From DATFVA01 sp963745945 (GTDB lineage Bacteria; Bacteroidota; Ignavibacteria; Ignavibacteriales; Ignavibacteriaceae): a DNA stretch of 64,000 bases. Positions 8,394-17,584 of the stretch are shown in pieces. Under the pieces are notes generated by a model. It saw nothing but the letters and a program-made list of their open reading frames with translations. It searched no databases and had not been told where the DNA came from. Position 1 is the first letter of the stretch. Each line of letters starts with the position of its first letter. A program made the position numbers and the translations under genes. The stretch is taken from assembly GCA_963745945.1 (NCBI GenBank), contig CAVUZG010000007.1, positions 434,001 to 498,000 of the forward strand. The letters are read 5' to 3'.

Positions 8394-9728
8394 ATGAGCT
8401 CTAAAATTCTTTTTGTACCATTATTTATTGTTCTGTACTCCCTTCTTTTATATCCACAGGTTAAAATAAATTATGATGAGTACAATCTTGATAATGGTCT
8501 GCATATTATTCTATACCAAGATAATTCAACCCCGATTGTGGCTGTTTCTGTTATGTACCATGTCGGTTCAAAAAATGAAAAGCCAGATCGCACAGGCTTT
8601 GCTCATTTTTTCGAACACCTTATGTTTGAGGGTTCACCAAACATCGGCAGAGGTGAGTATATGAAGATGGTTGAAAATGCCGGTGGTGAATTAAACGCAA
8701 ACACTGATTTCGATAGAACTTATTATTACGAAGTTCTTCCTTCAAATCAATTGGCTTTGGGATTATATCTCGAATCTGAAAGAATGCTCCATTTAAAGAT
8801 TGACAGTGTTGGGGTTGAAACTCAACGAAAAGTAGTAAAGGAAGAAAGGAAGCAGCGGTTAGATAATCAACCTTATGGAAAAATATGGGAAACGACCTTT
8901 AAAGATGCATTCCGAATTTCGCCATACCGATGGATGCCAATTGGTTCCGCTCAGTATATTGACAAAGCAAGTATCGATGAATTCAGAAATTTTTATAAAA
9001 CATATTATGTGCCGCAAAATGCCGTTATCTCAATTGCAGGCGATATTCAGATTGATAAAGCAAAAGAATTAATTAAAAAGTATTTTTCTGAAATTCCCCG
9101 CGGAACAAAAGAAATTTACAGACCGGATGTAAAAGAAACTTCTCAGACTGCTGAGGTGATAGATACAGCCTACGATAATATTCAGCTTCCTGCTATTGTC
9201 GAAGCTTATCACATACCGGAAGTTGGTGCAGAAGATTATTACCCGATCAGGATGTTGACCACACTTCTTTCCGGTGGACGAAGTTCAAGACTATACAAAA
9301 CTTTAGTTGACAGTACACAGAAAGCAGTTTATGTTGGTGCTTTTCCTGCAGCCCTTGAAGATCCCGGCTTGTTTATTTCGGTAGCCATTGCAAACCAGGG
9401 TGTGGATTCAGATGAACTTAAAAAATTAATCGATGGGGAAATTGATAAAGTTAAAAACAAATTAATCAGTAATGAAGAAATGCAGAAATTGAAAAACCAG
9501 GTTGAAACAGATTACGTCAATCAAAATGCAACAGACGCCGGAATTGCTGAAAACCTTGCTTACTATTATACAATTTATGGAAACACTGGTGCAATAAACA
9601 CTGAGCTTAATAAATTAATGAGTGTTACCAAAAAAGATATAAAACGCGTGGCGGATAAATACTTAAAAGATTCCAACCGGCTTGTCCTTTATTATCTTCC
9701 TAATAAGAAGGGGGGGCAGCAACAATGA
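8394..9728 (+). CDS. M16 family zinc peptidase (active subunit)
   Basis: A 444-residue exported peptidase of the pitrilysin/insulinase family. A signal peptide covers about residues 1-21. The inverted zinc motif HFFEH is at residues 71-75 (H71, E74, H75), and the third ligand is probably E150 or E151 in KVVKEERKQ, at the usual distance. The protein ends after the second half-domain, so it is one half of a two-chain clam-shell enzyme. The following gene starts inside its stop codon (ATGA overlap) and encodes the second, non-catalytic chain. Expected substrates are short peptides or misfolded polypeptides in the periplasm. Confidence 0.95.
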   Translation: MSSKILFVPLFIVLYSLLLYPQVKINYDEYNLDNGLHIILYQDNSTPIVAVSVMYHVGSKNEKPDRTGFAHFFEHLMFEGSPNIGRGEYMKMVENAGGELNANTDFDRTYYYEVLPSNQLALGLYLESERMLHLKIDSVGVETQRKVVKEERKQRLDNQPYGKIWETTFKDAFRISPYRWMPIGSAQYIDKASIDEFRNFYKTYYVPQNAVISIAGDIQIDKAKELIKKYFSEIPRGTKEIYRPDVKETSQTAEVIDTAYDNIQLPAIVEAYHIPEVGAEDYYPIRMLTTLLSGGRSSRLYKTLVDSTQKAVYVGAFPAALEDPGLFISVAIANQGVDSDELKKLIDGEIDKVKNKLISNEEMQKLKNQVETDYVNQNATDAGIAENLAYYYTIYGNTGAINTELNKLMSVTKKDIKRVADKYLKDSNRLVLYYLPNKKGGQQQ

Positions 9729-11785
9729 AAAAATTAATATCAATACTTTTTGCAATATTATTAGTTGTTCCGCTTAACGCACAGGTTAACAGAAGTAAAC
9801 CTCCGGAACCCGGTCCACCGCCCGAAATAAAGCTTGGTAAATATGAAAAATTTGAACTCCCGAATGGATTAAAAGTTTTTATCGTAGAAAATCATAAGCT
9901 ACCCAGGGTATCTTTTTCCCTGCAAATCGATAGAGATCCGATTCTTGAGGGTGATACTGCCGGTTATGTATCTGCCGCCGGACAACTTTTAAGAACGGGA
10001 ACAACAAACAGAACAAAAGATCAGTTAGACGAAGCAATTGATTTTATCGGTGCATCGCTGTCAACTTCTTCAACCGGGGTTTATGGTATGTGTCTTACAG
10101 AACACATTGACACTTTACTCGATATCATGTCTGATATAATTCTTCATTCAGATTTTAAACAAAACGAACTTGATAAGATTATAACAAGAATGAAGTCCGA
10201 TTTGGCAAGTCAGAAAGATGATCCTGATGCAATTGCAGGTACTGTAAAAGATGTAGTTGATTTTGGTAAGGACCACCCTTACGGCGAGCCGGAAACAGAA
10301 CAGACAGTTGAAAATATAACACTTCAAAAATGTAAAGAATATTATCAGGAATTTTTTGCACCAAATATTTCCTATCTCGCTGTAGTCGGAGATATAAATG
10401 AAGCACAAGTAAAAGAGCTAATAAAAAAATATCTGGGAAAATGGCAGAGAAAAGATGTTCCGGAATTTAAATACAGCAACCCGCAACCTCCCTCTCAAAC
10501 AACTGTTGCCCTGGTTGATCGCCCGAATGCAGTGCAATCTGTTATTAATATTACTTATCCTGTTCAATTAAAACCCGGGGACAAAGATTTAATTCCAGCT
10601 TCATTGATGAATACTATACTTGGGGGCAGCACTTTCAGATTATTTCAAAATTTAAGAGAAAAACATTCATTTACTTATGGAGCTAATTCAAGACTATCAA
10701 AAGATGAATTTGTAGGCAGCTTTGATGCATTTACAAATGTCAGAAACGAAGTTACAGATAGCGCAATAACTCAGATTCTTTATGAGATGAAAAGAATTAA
10801 AAATGAATCCGTCCCGGACAGTGAATTACAAATAGTTAAAAATTTCTTAACGGGTAATTTTGCTATAGCTCTTGAAAGTCCTCAAACAATAGCATCATTC
10901 GCAATAAATATTGATAAATATAATTTACCTGAAAACTACTATTCAAATTATCTAAAGAATGTTGCGGATGTAACCCCGGCAGAAATCAAACAGGCTGCCG
11001 ATGAGTATATCAAGCCTGATCACTCAAACATCGTTGTAGTAGGAAATGCCGATCAAATAAAAAAAGGATTAAGCCAGTTCGGGCCAATTATTCTATATGA
11101 TATTTACGGAAACAGAACTGATACATCTCTCTCGACTATTCCCGGCGATATCTCCGCTAAAGATGTAATTAATCACTACATTAAAGCAATCGGCGGTAGA
11201 GATAGTCTTGCAAATGTTCATGACAGAATAACCGTTATGCGCGGAACTGTGCAGGGCTTTAATGTCTCCACAACCATCTACCAGAAGGAGCCTGATTTAC
11301 TTGACCAGCAAATTAATGCAGGCGGTATGACTCAGGAAATTATCTTTGATGGAAAAGAGGGAATAAAGAAAGCTGGCGGACAGGAAAATAAAATTGAAGG
11401 GAATGAACTTGAAAAACTAAAGTTTGAATCTTCTATTCATTTCCTGCTTAATATTGATTCTCTTGGAATACAACTGAGACTTGCGGGGATTGAGAAAATT
11501 AAAGGAAAAGATGCATACAAAATAGAAATGATCCTGCCTTCAGGTACAAAATGGATTCAATATTATGATCCTGAAACGGGATTAAAGGTTAAAGAAACAA
11601 AAAATATAACCACACCCCAGGGAACTTTTACCCAGGAGAATTTCTATAGCAATTACAAAGATGTTGATGGAGTTATGTATCCTTTTACAATTAAACAATC
11701 CATAGGAAGTCAGAATATTGAGTTTAAAGTGAGCTCGATTAAAATTAATACTGGTATTCCTGACGAAAAGTTCGAATTGAAATAA
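9725..11785 (+). CDS. M16 family non-catalytic subunit fused to a LolA-like domain
   Basis: The 686-residue partner of the preceding peptidase. It has a signal peptide (to about residue 19), then an M16 fold in which the zinc motif is lost: the position of HxxEH reads AAGQLL. The second half keeps the substrate-binding R/Y pattern FRLFQNLREKHSFTYGANS. From about residue 475 there is a separate domain (DVINHYIKAIGGRDSLANVH and following) resembling LolA/outer-membrane lipoprotein-sorting proteins, ending near DVDGVMYPFTIKQ. M16 proteins with such tails occur in Bacteroidota and relatives. Translation is coupled to the upstream gene. The two chains should form a heterodimer, as in mitochondrial processing peptidase. 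Confidence 0.9.
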   Translation: MKKLISILFAILLVVPLNAQVNRSKPPEPGPPPEIKLGKYEKFELPNGLKVFIVENHKLPRVSFSLQIDRDPILEGDTAGYVSAAGQLLRTGTTNRTKDQLDEAIDFIGASLSTSSTGVYGMCLTEHIDTLLDIMSDIILHSDFKQNELDKIITRMKSDLASQKDDPDAIAGTVKDVVDFGKDHPYGEPETEQTVENITLQKCKEYYQEFFAPNISYLAVVGDINEAQVKELIKKYLGKWQRKDVPEFKYSNPQPPSQTTVALVDRPNAVQSVINITYPVQLKPGDKDLIPASLMNTILGGSTFRLFQNLREKHSFTYGANSRLSKDEFVGSFDAFTNVRNEVTDSAITQILYEMKRIKNESVPDSELQIVKNFLTGNFAIALESPQTIASFAINIDKYNLPENYYSNYLKNVADVTPAEIKQAADEYIKPDHSNIVVVGNADQIKKGLSQFGPIILYDIYGNRTDTSLSTIPGDISAKDVINHYIKAIGGRDSLANVHDRITVMRGTVQGFNVSTTIYQKEPDLLDQQINAGGMTQEIIFDGKEGIKKAGGQENKIEGNELEKLKFESSIHFLLNIDSLGIQLRLAGIEKIKGKDAYKIEMILPSGTKWIQYYDPETGLKVKETKNITTPQGTFTQENFYSNYKDVDGVMYPFTIKQSIGSQNIEFKVSSIKINTGIPDEKFELK

Positions 11786-11790
11786 AATGA

Positions 11791-12411
11791 ATTCTAAAAA
11801 TTTCTGTTATCGTCTTTGATCTTGGAAACGTTCTGCTTTCTTTTAATTATAAACCGGCGGTAAAGAAGCTTGAAAGAATTGAAGCAGGACTGGGTGAAAA
11901 GTTTCTGAAATTTTACAATGAACATTATGAGTACCACAGGGCTTTTGAGAGAGGTGATTTGCCAAAAGATAAATTTATTGAAATAATGCTGACTTCTCTT
12001 AACAATAAAATTGATGAGAAAACTTTTTGTGAATATTATTCGGACATTTTTTCGGAAAATAAAGAAGTTGTAGATTTACTCCCGGTATTAAAAAAGAGTT
12101 ATACCCTGGTGCTTTTATCGAACACAAATCTAATTCATTATGAATACGGCTGGAAACAATATGACTTTCTTAAGTACTTCGATAAGTTAGTTACATCATA
12201 CGAAGCTGGTGCAGTAAAACCTGAAATAGAAATTTATATGGCTGTACAGTCATATACCCAAAAAAGTCCTGGGCAGCATTTATTTATTGATGACATATCT
12301 GAGTATGTTGATGCAGCAAGATCAATTGGATGGAATGCCTTCCAATTCACTGATTATAAAAATTTATTAACGGAACTTAACAACAGGGGAATCTTCCCGG
12401 TCACAGATTAA
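11791..12411 (+). CDS. HAD-IA phosphatase, YihX-like, with damaged or unusual 5' end
   Basis: A HAD hydrolase of about 205 residues. Motif I VFDLGNVLLSF gives the nucleophile Asp; motif II is LLSNTN; motif III Lys is in AVKPEIEIY; motif IV is FIDDISEYVDAA. The DLGN form of motif I resembles YihX-type sugar phosphatases. The frame opens after a stop at 11788-11790, and before motif I it contains only ATT or CTA codons as possible starts; the first in-frame TTG (11959) would remove motif I. An ATG at 11787 lies one frame away, two bases after the upstream stop, and joins the gene if one base is removed from the AAAAATTT stretch at 11796-11803. A frameshift in the first codons is therefore likely. 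Confidence 0.75.
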   Translation: MLKISVIVFDLGNVLLSFNYKPAVKKLERIEAGLGEKFLKFYNEHYEYHRAFERGDLPKDKFIEIMLTSLNNKIDEKTFCEYYSDIFSENKEVVDLLPVLKKSYTLVLLSNTNLIHYEYGWKQYDFLKYFDKLVTSYEAGAVKPEIEIYMAVQSYTQKSPGQHLFIDDISEYVDAARSIGWNAFQFTDYKNLLTELNNRGIFPVTD

Positions 12412-12416
12412 CTTTT

Positions 12417-13361
12417 ATGAATAAAAATATTTTATTCCTAGCAAGGGCATACCTGTATTTTTTTGCGTTGGTATTATTTTTTTCTCCGGGGTGTAACGAA
12501 GAAAAATTGGAAACTCAACCTTCCGAAATAAAAACTATTGCCAAAGATACAGTAAAACCGCCGCCGGTCTTAAAAATTCTTTTTACCAAAGAGCCAATTA
12601 AAAGTGTTAATATTTTATCCGAGTTGACAGACAAATTCGGAGACACAGGTATGAGACAAATTCTTGCAATTAATCGGCTTGACACCAGACATATTGTAAT
12701 CGGTGATTCAATTTGTGTCCCCGATACCTTGCCTGATGATTTTCTCTTATTTTCTCCTTTTACAAAACAACTTACTATCCTTGATTCAGTTCCGAAAATT
12801 TTAATCTTTGCCTATCCTGTACAGGCTTTTGCTGCTTATGAGAACGGGGTACTTGTAAGGTGGGGACCAACAAGCATGGGCAAAAGAACTACTCCTACTC
12901 CAGTGGGACTTTACTTTACAAACTGGAAAGGAAAAGAAACTATCAGTACAGTTAATAAAGAGTGGATTCTACCCTGGGCTTTTAATATTGATAATTTTAA
13001 CGGGATTTCTATTCATCAGTTTGAATTACCGGGCTATCCTGCAAGTCACTCCTGTGCCAGATTATTGCAAACGGATGCTGAATGGATTTATTACTGGGCA
13101 GAGCAATGGATACTTACAAAAGATGGCGAAAAAATTAAAGCTTACGGTACACCTGTAATTATTTACGGTAAATACAACTATCATTCTATACCACCCTGGA
13201 GATTATTATCAGAGAATTCTAAAGCTGATAAAGTAAATGAAGATGAATTAAACGCAGTAATTAAAAAATATCTGCCAACAATTATAAAACGAAAAGAACA
13301 TAGAGATTCTTTGATAACTGCAATGAAAATTGATTCACTTGCTTCCGCCGGTGGTCGTTAG
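12417..13361 (+). CDS. L,D-transpeptidase (YkuD) lipoprotein
   Basis: A 314-residue envelope protein. The N-terminus has a hydrophobic signal and a lipobox ending FSPGC with the acylated Cys at 26. A segment resembling a LysM-type turn (RQILAINRL, then GDSICVPD) precedes the YkuD catalytic domain. The catalytic signature is ISIHQF followed by ASHSCARL at about residues 208-216, with the nucleophilic Cys at about 213 and the usual HGC replaced by HSC. The enzyme would form 3-3 peptidoglycan crosslinks or attach proteins to the wall. It starts 5 bases after the HAD stop, so it belongs to the M16 operon. Confidence 0.88.
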   Translation: MNKNILFLARAYLYFFALVLFFSPGCNEEKLETQPSEIKTIAKDTVKPPPVLKILFTKEPIKSVNILSELTDKFGDTGMRQILAINRLDTRHIVIGDSICVPDTLPDDFLLFSPFTKQLTILDSVPKILIFAYPVQAFAAYENGVLVRWGPTSMGKRTTPTPVGLYFTNWKGKETISTVNKEWILPWAFNIDNFNGISIHQFELPGYPASHSCARLLQTDAEWIYYWAEQWILTKDGEKIKAYGTPVIIYGKYNYHSIPPWRLLSENSKADKVNEDELNAVIKKYLPTIIKRKEHRDSLITAMKIDSLASAGGR

Positions 13362-13469
13362 CTAACTTATCTTTTCTGCAACAGCTATAATACCAGAATA
13401 TTAACCTCCCCTTTTAATTATTCTTATATTTGTATTTTGAAATTGAAATGTAAAGGAGCAAAACCATTA

Positions 13470-14570
13470 ATGGGTTTAAGTATTGGAATTGTAGGGCTAC
13501 CGAATGTTGGAAAATCGACTTTGTTTAATGCTCTGACAAAAGCACAGAATGCTGAAGCAGCTAATTATCCATTTTGTACAATTGAGCCGAACAAAGCCAT
13601 TGTTCCCGTGCCGGATGATAGAATCGAAAAACTAGCAAAGCTTGTAAATCCGGCAAGACTTGTAAACAGTACGGTTGAGTTTTTTGATATTGCAGGACTC
13701 GTTAAAGGTGCGAGTAAAGGTGAAGGCCTGGGAAATCAATTTCTCAGCAACATCAGGGAAACAGATGCAATACTTCATCTGGTAAGATGTTTCGAAAATG
13801 AAGATGTGGTTCACGTAGATGGAAGTATTAATCCAATAAGAGATATCGAAGTTATAGAAACAGAATTGCTTCTTTCCGATATTCAGACTTTGGAGAAAAA
13901 GATTGATAAGCTGCAGAAACTTGCTAAGGGAGATAAACTTGCTAAACAAATGCTTGATGATGCTGATAACCTGCTTAAATACTTAAATGAAGGCAGGTCT
14001 GCGTATCTATTTCCTGACAGAAACAAAGAATCTGTTAAACAATTATTTAATGAACTAAGGTTAATGACATCTAAAGATGTTATCTATTGTGCAAATGTTG
14101 ATGAATCTGAGTTAGTAGAAGATAATGAATATGTGAAGGAAGTAAGAAAATATGCTGGGGGGAAAGGAGCTGATGCAGTGAAAATTTCAGCAAAAGTAGA
14201 GGAAGAAATGGTGGGCTTATCAGATGAAGAAAGACTTGAATTCTTAGATTCATACGGGGTTAAAGAAAGCGGACTTGAAAAAATAATAAGAACAGGATTT
14301 CAAACACTTGGATTAATCAGCTATTTTACCGCAGGACCAAAGGAAGTACGAGCGTGGACCATTCATAATGGCTGGAAGGCTCCGCAAGCTGCCGGTGTAA
14401 TTCACACAGATTTTGAAAAAGGTTTCATTCGTGCCGAAGTTATTGGCTACGACGATTATATTAAATGCGGATCAGAAGCTGCCTGCAAAGCCGCAGGTTT
14501 GATGAGAGTTGAAGGAAAAGATTACACTGTAATAGATGGTGATGTTATGCATTTTCTCTTTAATGTATAA
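13470..14570 (+). CDS. ychF: Redox-regulated ribosome-associated ATPase YchF (Obg-like)
   Basis: A 366-residue P-loop protein of the OLA1/YchF family, which prefers ATP and binds ribosomes. The Walker A segment GLPNVGKS is at residues 9-16 and DIAGLVKGASKGEG is the G3/switch II region. The G4 motif is NVDE in place of NKxD, the family hallmark of relaxed nucleotide specificity. A coiled-coil insertion precedes it, and a TGS domain ends the protein. The ATG at 13470 with AGGAG 11 bases upstream matches the family N-terminus MGLSIGIVG; an in-frame TTG at 13437 would add 11 non-homologous residues. Confidence 0.96.
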   Translation: MGLSIGIVGLPNVGKSTLFNALTKAQNAEAANYPFCTIEPNKAIVPVPDDRIEKLAKLVNPARLVNSTVEFFDIAGLVKGASKGEGLGNQFLSNIRETDAILHLVRCFENEDVVHVDGSINPIRDIEVIETELLLSDIQTLEKKIDKLQKLAKGDKLAKQMLDDADNLLKYLNEGRSAYLFPDRNKESVKQLFNELRLMTSKDVIYCANVDESELVEDNEYVKEVRKYAGGKGADAVKISAKVEEEMVGLSDEERLEFLDSYGVKESGLEKIIRTGFQTLGLISYFTAGPKEVRAWTIHNGWKAPQAAGVIHTDFEKGFIRAEVIGYDDYIKCGSEAACKAAGLMRVEGKDYTVIDGDVMHFLFNV

Positions 14571-14638
14571 TGATGGATAAATCATCATAATAATTATTTT
14601 TACTTTGCAGAATTAATTAAACAATATTAGTGTGCATT

Positions 14639-14926
14639 ATGGATTTTAAAATTATTCACGATACAAAAAATCACAAATTCACAACCACGGTGGATGAAAA
14701 TGAATGCTATCTGAATTATAATCTCCCCCGCAAAAATGTTATCGATTTTTATTTCACTTTTGTTCCCGGAGAAGTAAGAGGAAAAGGAATAGCTGCCAAA
14801 TTGGTGGAAGAGGGATTGAAGTACGCGGAAAAAAACAAATTTAAAGTAATCCCAAGCTGTTCTTATGTTAGTGTTTATATCCACAGAAATGAAGAATACA
14901 AAGTTCTTTTAGAATCGGAAGGGTAA
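14639..14926 (+). CDS. Small GNAT-like N-acetyltransferase (NATD1/YjdJ type)
   Basis: A 95-residue protein of the short GCN5-like acetyltransferase family (Gcn5-related YjdJ/NATD1). The acetyl-CoA pyrophosphate loop is VRGKGIAAKLVEE at about residues 43-55, and the typical end segment KVIPSCSYVSVYIHRNEEY contains the conserved cysteine and histidine. These minimal enzymes lack the N-terminal part of full GNAT proteins, and their substrates are mostly unknown. The ATG at 14639 is preferred to a GTG nine bases earlier. A 9-bp hairpin follows the gene. Confidence 0.88.
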   Translation: MDFKIIHDTKNHKFTTTVDENECYLNYNLPRKNVIDFYFTFVPGEVRGKGIAAKLVEEGLKYAEKNKFKVIPSCSYVSVYIHRNEEYKVLLESEG

Positions 14927-14966
14927 GAAATAGGGGGAATAAAGAATCATAGGCGAATTGGAAAGA

Positions 14967-14990
14967 AAGCTGCCTTAATTCAGGCAGCTT
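14967..14990. terminator. Terminator hairpin between acetyltransferase and OsmC genes
   Basis: AAGCTGCCT (14967-14975) pairs perfectly with AGGCAGCTT (14982-14990) around a 6-base loop. The hairpin lies between convergent genes. The T content on either side is moderate, so it may work in both directions. Confidence 0.7.
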
Positions 14991-14996
14991 AAAGAT

Positions 14997-15425
14997 TTAT
15001 TTCAATTTGGCTTCAAGTGTCATCTCAACACTCTTTAATGCCTTAGAAACCGGGCATGCACCTTTCGTATCAGCAGCGTGTTTTTGAAAAGTATCATTAT
15101 CGATTCCATCAACATCACCAACTGTTTTAATATCAATTTTTGTTATTGTAAATCCTTCCGGCAGCTTTTCAATATGCACCGAGTCTTCAGTTTCAATAGA
15201 ATTCACTTTAAACCCGGCTTTTGAAAGCGAGGCTGCCAGCGCCATTGAAAAACATCCTGCATGCGCTGCACCCAGAATTTCTTCAGGATTAGTTTCATCA
15301 CCTGATTCAAACCTTGACTTTGCATTATAAGCTGTATTCTTTAAAACACCGGTTTCTGTATTAAGTACTCCTTTTCCTTGCTGTAAATTACCGCTCCACT
15401 GAGCACTCCCTTTCCTAACAGGCAT
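14997..15425 (-). CDS. OsmC family peroxiredoxin
   Basis: A 142-residue OsmC-type enzyme that reduces organic hydroperoxides. Both catalytic cysteines are present: one in AHAGCFSMAL near residue 58 and one in GACPVSKAL near residue 124. The N-terminus MPVRKGSAQWSGNLQQGKG matches the OsmC (as opposed to Ohr) subgroup. AGGAGGG sits 5 bases before the ATG, one of the best ribosome binding sites in the window. It fits with the nearby ergothioneine genes as part of oxidative stress defence, although it is not in the same operon. Confidence 0.93.
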   Translation of the reverse strand: MPVRKGSAQWSGNLQQGKGVLNTETGVLKNTAYNAKSRFESGDETNPEEILGAAHAGCFSMALAASLSKAGFKVNSIETEDSVHIEKLPEGFTITKIDIKTVGDVDGIDNDTFQKHAADTKGACPVSKALKSVEMTLEAKLK

Positions 15426-15551
15426 AAGCCCTCCTTTTAAATAAATAATTTAATGAATGTCGTTTATTATAATAATTTTCAGCCAAACTTGTTAAAACTT
15501 AGATCACTTATATCACATAAATAACTACCAATTGAAAATGAGGAATTTTCA

Positions 15552-16046
15552 TTAAGGATAAAACCTGATGCCTAAACCCACGTCAAAACCAGAATTAAAT
15601 TCAGGGGCAAGCGCTAAAAGTACACCTATCTCAAAAAATGCTTCAATAGGAGTATCTCTCGGAACAAAATTTACTCCCACCACACCTCTCGCACCTAATC
15701 CAACATTACCTTTAGATCTATGATATTTTCCATCATACCAGAAACCGTTTCCTTCCCCCACTCCAATCACTCCACCAGGACCGGCATATAAATTAGCGAT
15801 TTGGGTTTTAAATGCATTAAAATGCCATAGATAATCCACTCCAATCCTTGGACTGCCGAAATAAGATGCTCCAATATCTACAACAAATGCATTTTCAGGC
15901 TGTGTCCAGAACTTTAAAGTCGCTCCAAGCGGGTCTCCGACCATAATCCCAAAACCAAATTTTTTACCGTAAGGTGAAAATGATTGAGCATTTGAAAAAC
16001 TAAAGGTTACTAATATTAACGCTGTAAGAATTATATATTTTTTCAT
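15552..16046 (-). CDS. Exported beta-barrel-like protein of unknown function
   Basis: A 164-residue protein with a signal peptide ending near FSFSNAQ (residue 21). The mature part is glycine- and aromatic-rich with alternating strands (GKKFGFGIMVGDPLGATLKFW, then AFVVDIGASYF) and ends GLGIRFYP, typical of a small outer membrane barrel whose last residues are strand-forming. It resembles short barrel proteins loosely grouped with DUF3996, but I am not sure of the family. It is divergent from egtB, with a 225-bp AT-rich spacer. Function unknown. Confidence 0.7.
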   Translation of the reverse strand: MKKYIILTALILVTFSFSNAQSFSPYGKKFGFGIMVGDPLGATLKFWTQPENAFVVDIGASYFGSPRIGVDYLWHFNAFKTQIANLYAGPGGVIGVGEGNGFWYDGKYHRSKGNVGLGARGVVGVNFVPRDTPIEAFFEIGVLLALAPEFNSGFDVGLGIRFYP

Positions 16047-16271
16047 CTTTTTAATTATCCTATGTTTTTTTTAAGAACTATTTATAAATTTTCCAATGAG
16101 TTTTATATTATGAAATCGATGCGGTCACATATTTTTATTACTTTTATATTATACATTTGTTATTCGCCTCACTTGCCTGAAAAGCAATTTAACTTAACTT
16201 GAATTCAATTAAAATATTAGTTAAGCTTACCATAACCCAAACATTTTAATTTTATAAAAATAAGAAATGCT

Positions 16272-17579
16272 ATGAACAGTGATTCCGAAATACCTGTTAT
16301 TTCGCAAAATAAAAGAGTTTTTGAAGACAGAAATATTCTAATTGATAAATATAAATCTGTCAGAGATTTTTTTAATACCCTTTGCGAGCCTTTGAAAACG
16401 GAGGATTATGTAATTCAATCTATGCCCGATGTAAGCCCGACAAGATGGCATCTTGCACATACCAGCTGGTTTTTTGAGGCATTCGTTTTAAATAAAGCAA
16501 TAAAACATTATAAATCGCTTCATCCTCAATACAACTTTTTATTCAACTCTTATTACGTGCAAATAGGCGAAAGATTTACAAGAGCACTGCGCGGAATGCT
16601 TTCAAGGCCGACGGTTGAAGAGATTTATACTTACAGAAATTATGTTGATAAAAATATACTCGGTTTTCTTGAAAGCTGTACTGAAAAAGAACTGGGAGAG
16701 TTTGGTCCCATTATAGAAATTGGAATACATCACGAGCAGCAGCACCAGGAATTAATGCTAACTGATATAAAACATGTATTTTCAATTAATCCGCTATATC
16801 CCGTTTATATAGATAAGTATCCTCCTGTAGGCAGCTACACTCCGAACCTTACCTTTAAAAGTTTTAAAGAAGGAATATATGAAACCGGTCACGAAGGAAA
16901 AGATTTCGGTTACGATAATGAATTCCCGCGACACAAACAATACCTGAAGTCTTTCGGTATAGCAAAAAGATTAATTACCAACAGTGAGTATTTAGATTTT
17001 ATAGATGGCGGCGGATATAAGAAACCTGAGATCTGGCTTTCTGATGGATATGCAACTGCAGAAAAGGAAAACTGGCAGGCTCCGATGTATTGGGAAAAGA
17101 AAGATGGAGATTGGTGGAACTTTAAACTAACCGGGTTTCATAAAGTTGATTTAAACGAACCTGTTTGTCATATCAGCTATTATGAAGCAGATGCCTTTGC
17201 GAGATGGGCTGGTTACAGGATGCCGACAGAAGCTGAATGGGAAACAGCCGCAGACGAGTTACCTGTTGAGGGCAATTTTGTTGAAAATGAATATTATCAT
17301 CCTGTAATTGTTCCGGAAGACGATGAGATGGGGTTAAAGCAAATGTATGGCGATGTTTGGGAATGGACGATGAGCCCGTATATTCCTTACCCCGGTTATA
17401 AAACATTACCCGGTGCACTCGGTGAGTATAATGGTAAATTTATGTCAAACCAGATGGTTCTCCGCGGCGGTTCATGTGCAACATCAGTTACTCACATCAG
17501 AAAAACTTACCGGAACTTTTTTTATCCACAAACCAGATGGCAGTTTATGGGCCTGCGCTTAGCAAAGGATAATGATTAA
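16272..17579 (+). CDS. egtB: Ergothioneine biosynthesis sulfoxide synthase EgtB
   Basis: EgtB is a non-heme iron enzyme that uses O2 to join trimethylhistidine (hercynine) to a thiol donor as a sulfoxide. The 435-residue protein has the expected order: an N-terminal DinB-like domain carrying iron ligands (WHLAHTSWFFEAF at about 59-71 and HHEQQHQE at about 152-159, giving the three-His facial set) and a C-terminal formylglycine-generating-enzyme-type domain from about residue 190, ending with the family signature RNFFYPQTRWQFMGLRLA. The next gene, 5 bases later, is egtD. No EgtA, EgtC or EgtE gene is nearby, so cysteine itself, not gamma-glutamylcysteine, may be the thiol donor (inference). 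Confidence 0.95.
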   Translation: MNSDSEIPVISQNKRVFEDRNILIDKYKSVRDFFNTLCEPLKTEDYVIQSMPDVSPTRWHLAHTSWFFEAFVLNKAIKHYKSLHPQYNFLFNSYYVQIGERFTRALRGMLSRPTVEEIYTYRNYVDKNILGFLESCTEKELGEFGPIIEIGIHHEQQHQELMLTDIKHVFSINPLYPVYIDKYPPVGSYTPNLTFKSFKEGIYETGHEGKDFGYDNEFPRHKQYLKSFGIAKRLITNSEYLDFIDGGGYKKPEIWLSDGYATAEKENWQAPMYWEKKDGDWWNFKLTGFHKVDLNEPVCHISYYEADAFARWAGYRMPTEAEWETAADELPVEGNFVENEYYHPVIVPEDDEMGLKQMYGDVWEWTMSPYIPYPGYKTLPGALGEYNGKFMSNQMVLRGGSCATSVTHIRKTYRNFFYPQTRWQFMGLRLAKDND

Positions 17580-17584
17580 TACTT

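Noticed and set aside
11959..12411. TTG at 11959 as the true start of the HAD gene
   Set aside because: It would remove catalytic motif I (VFDLGN), which is intact and in frame just upstream.
13437..13469. TTG at 13437 as the ychF start
   Set aside because: The added residues do not match the family, and the ATG at 13470 has AGGAG in place.
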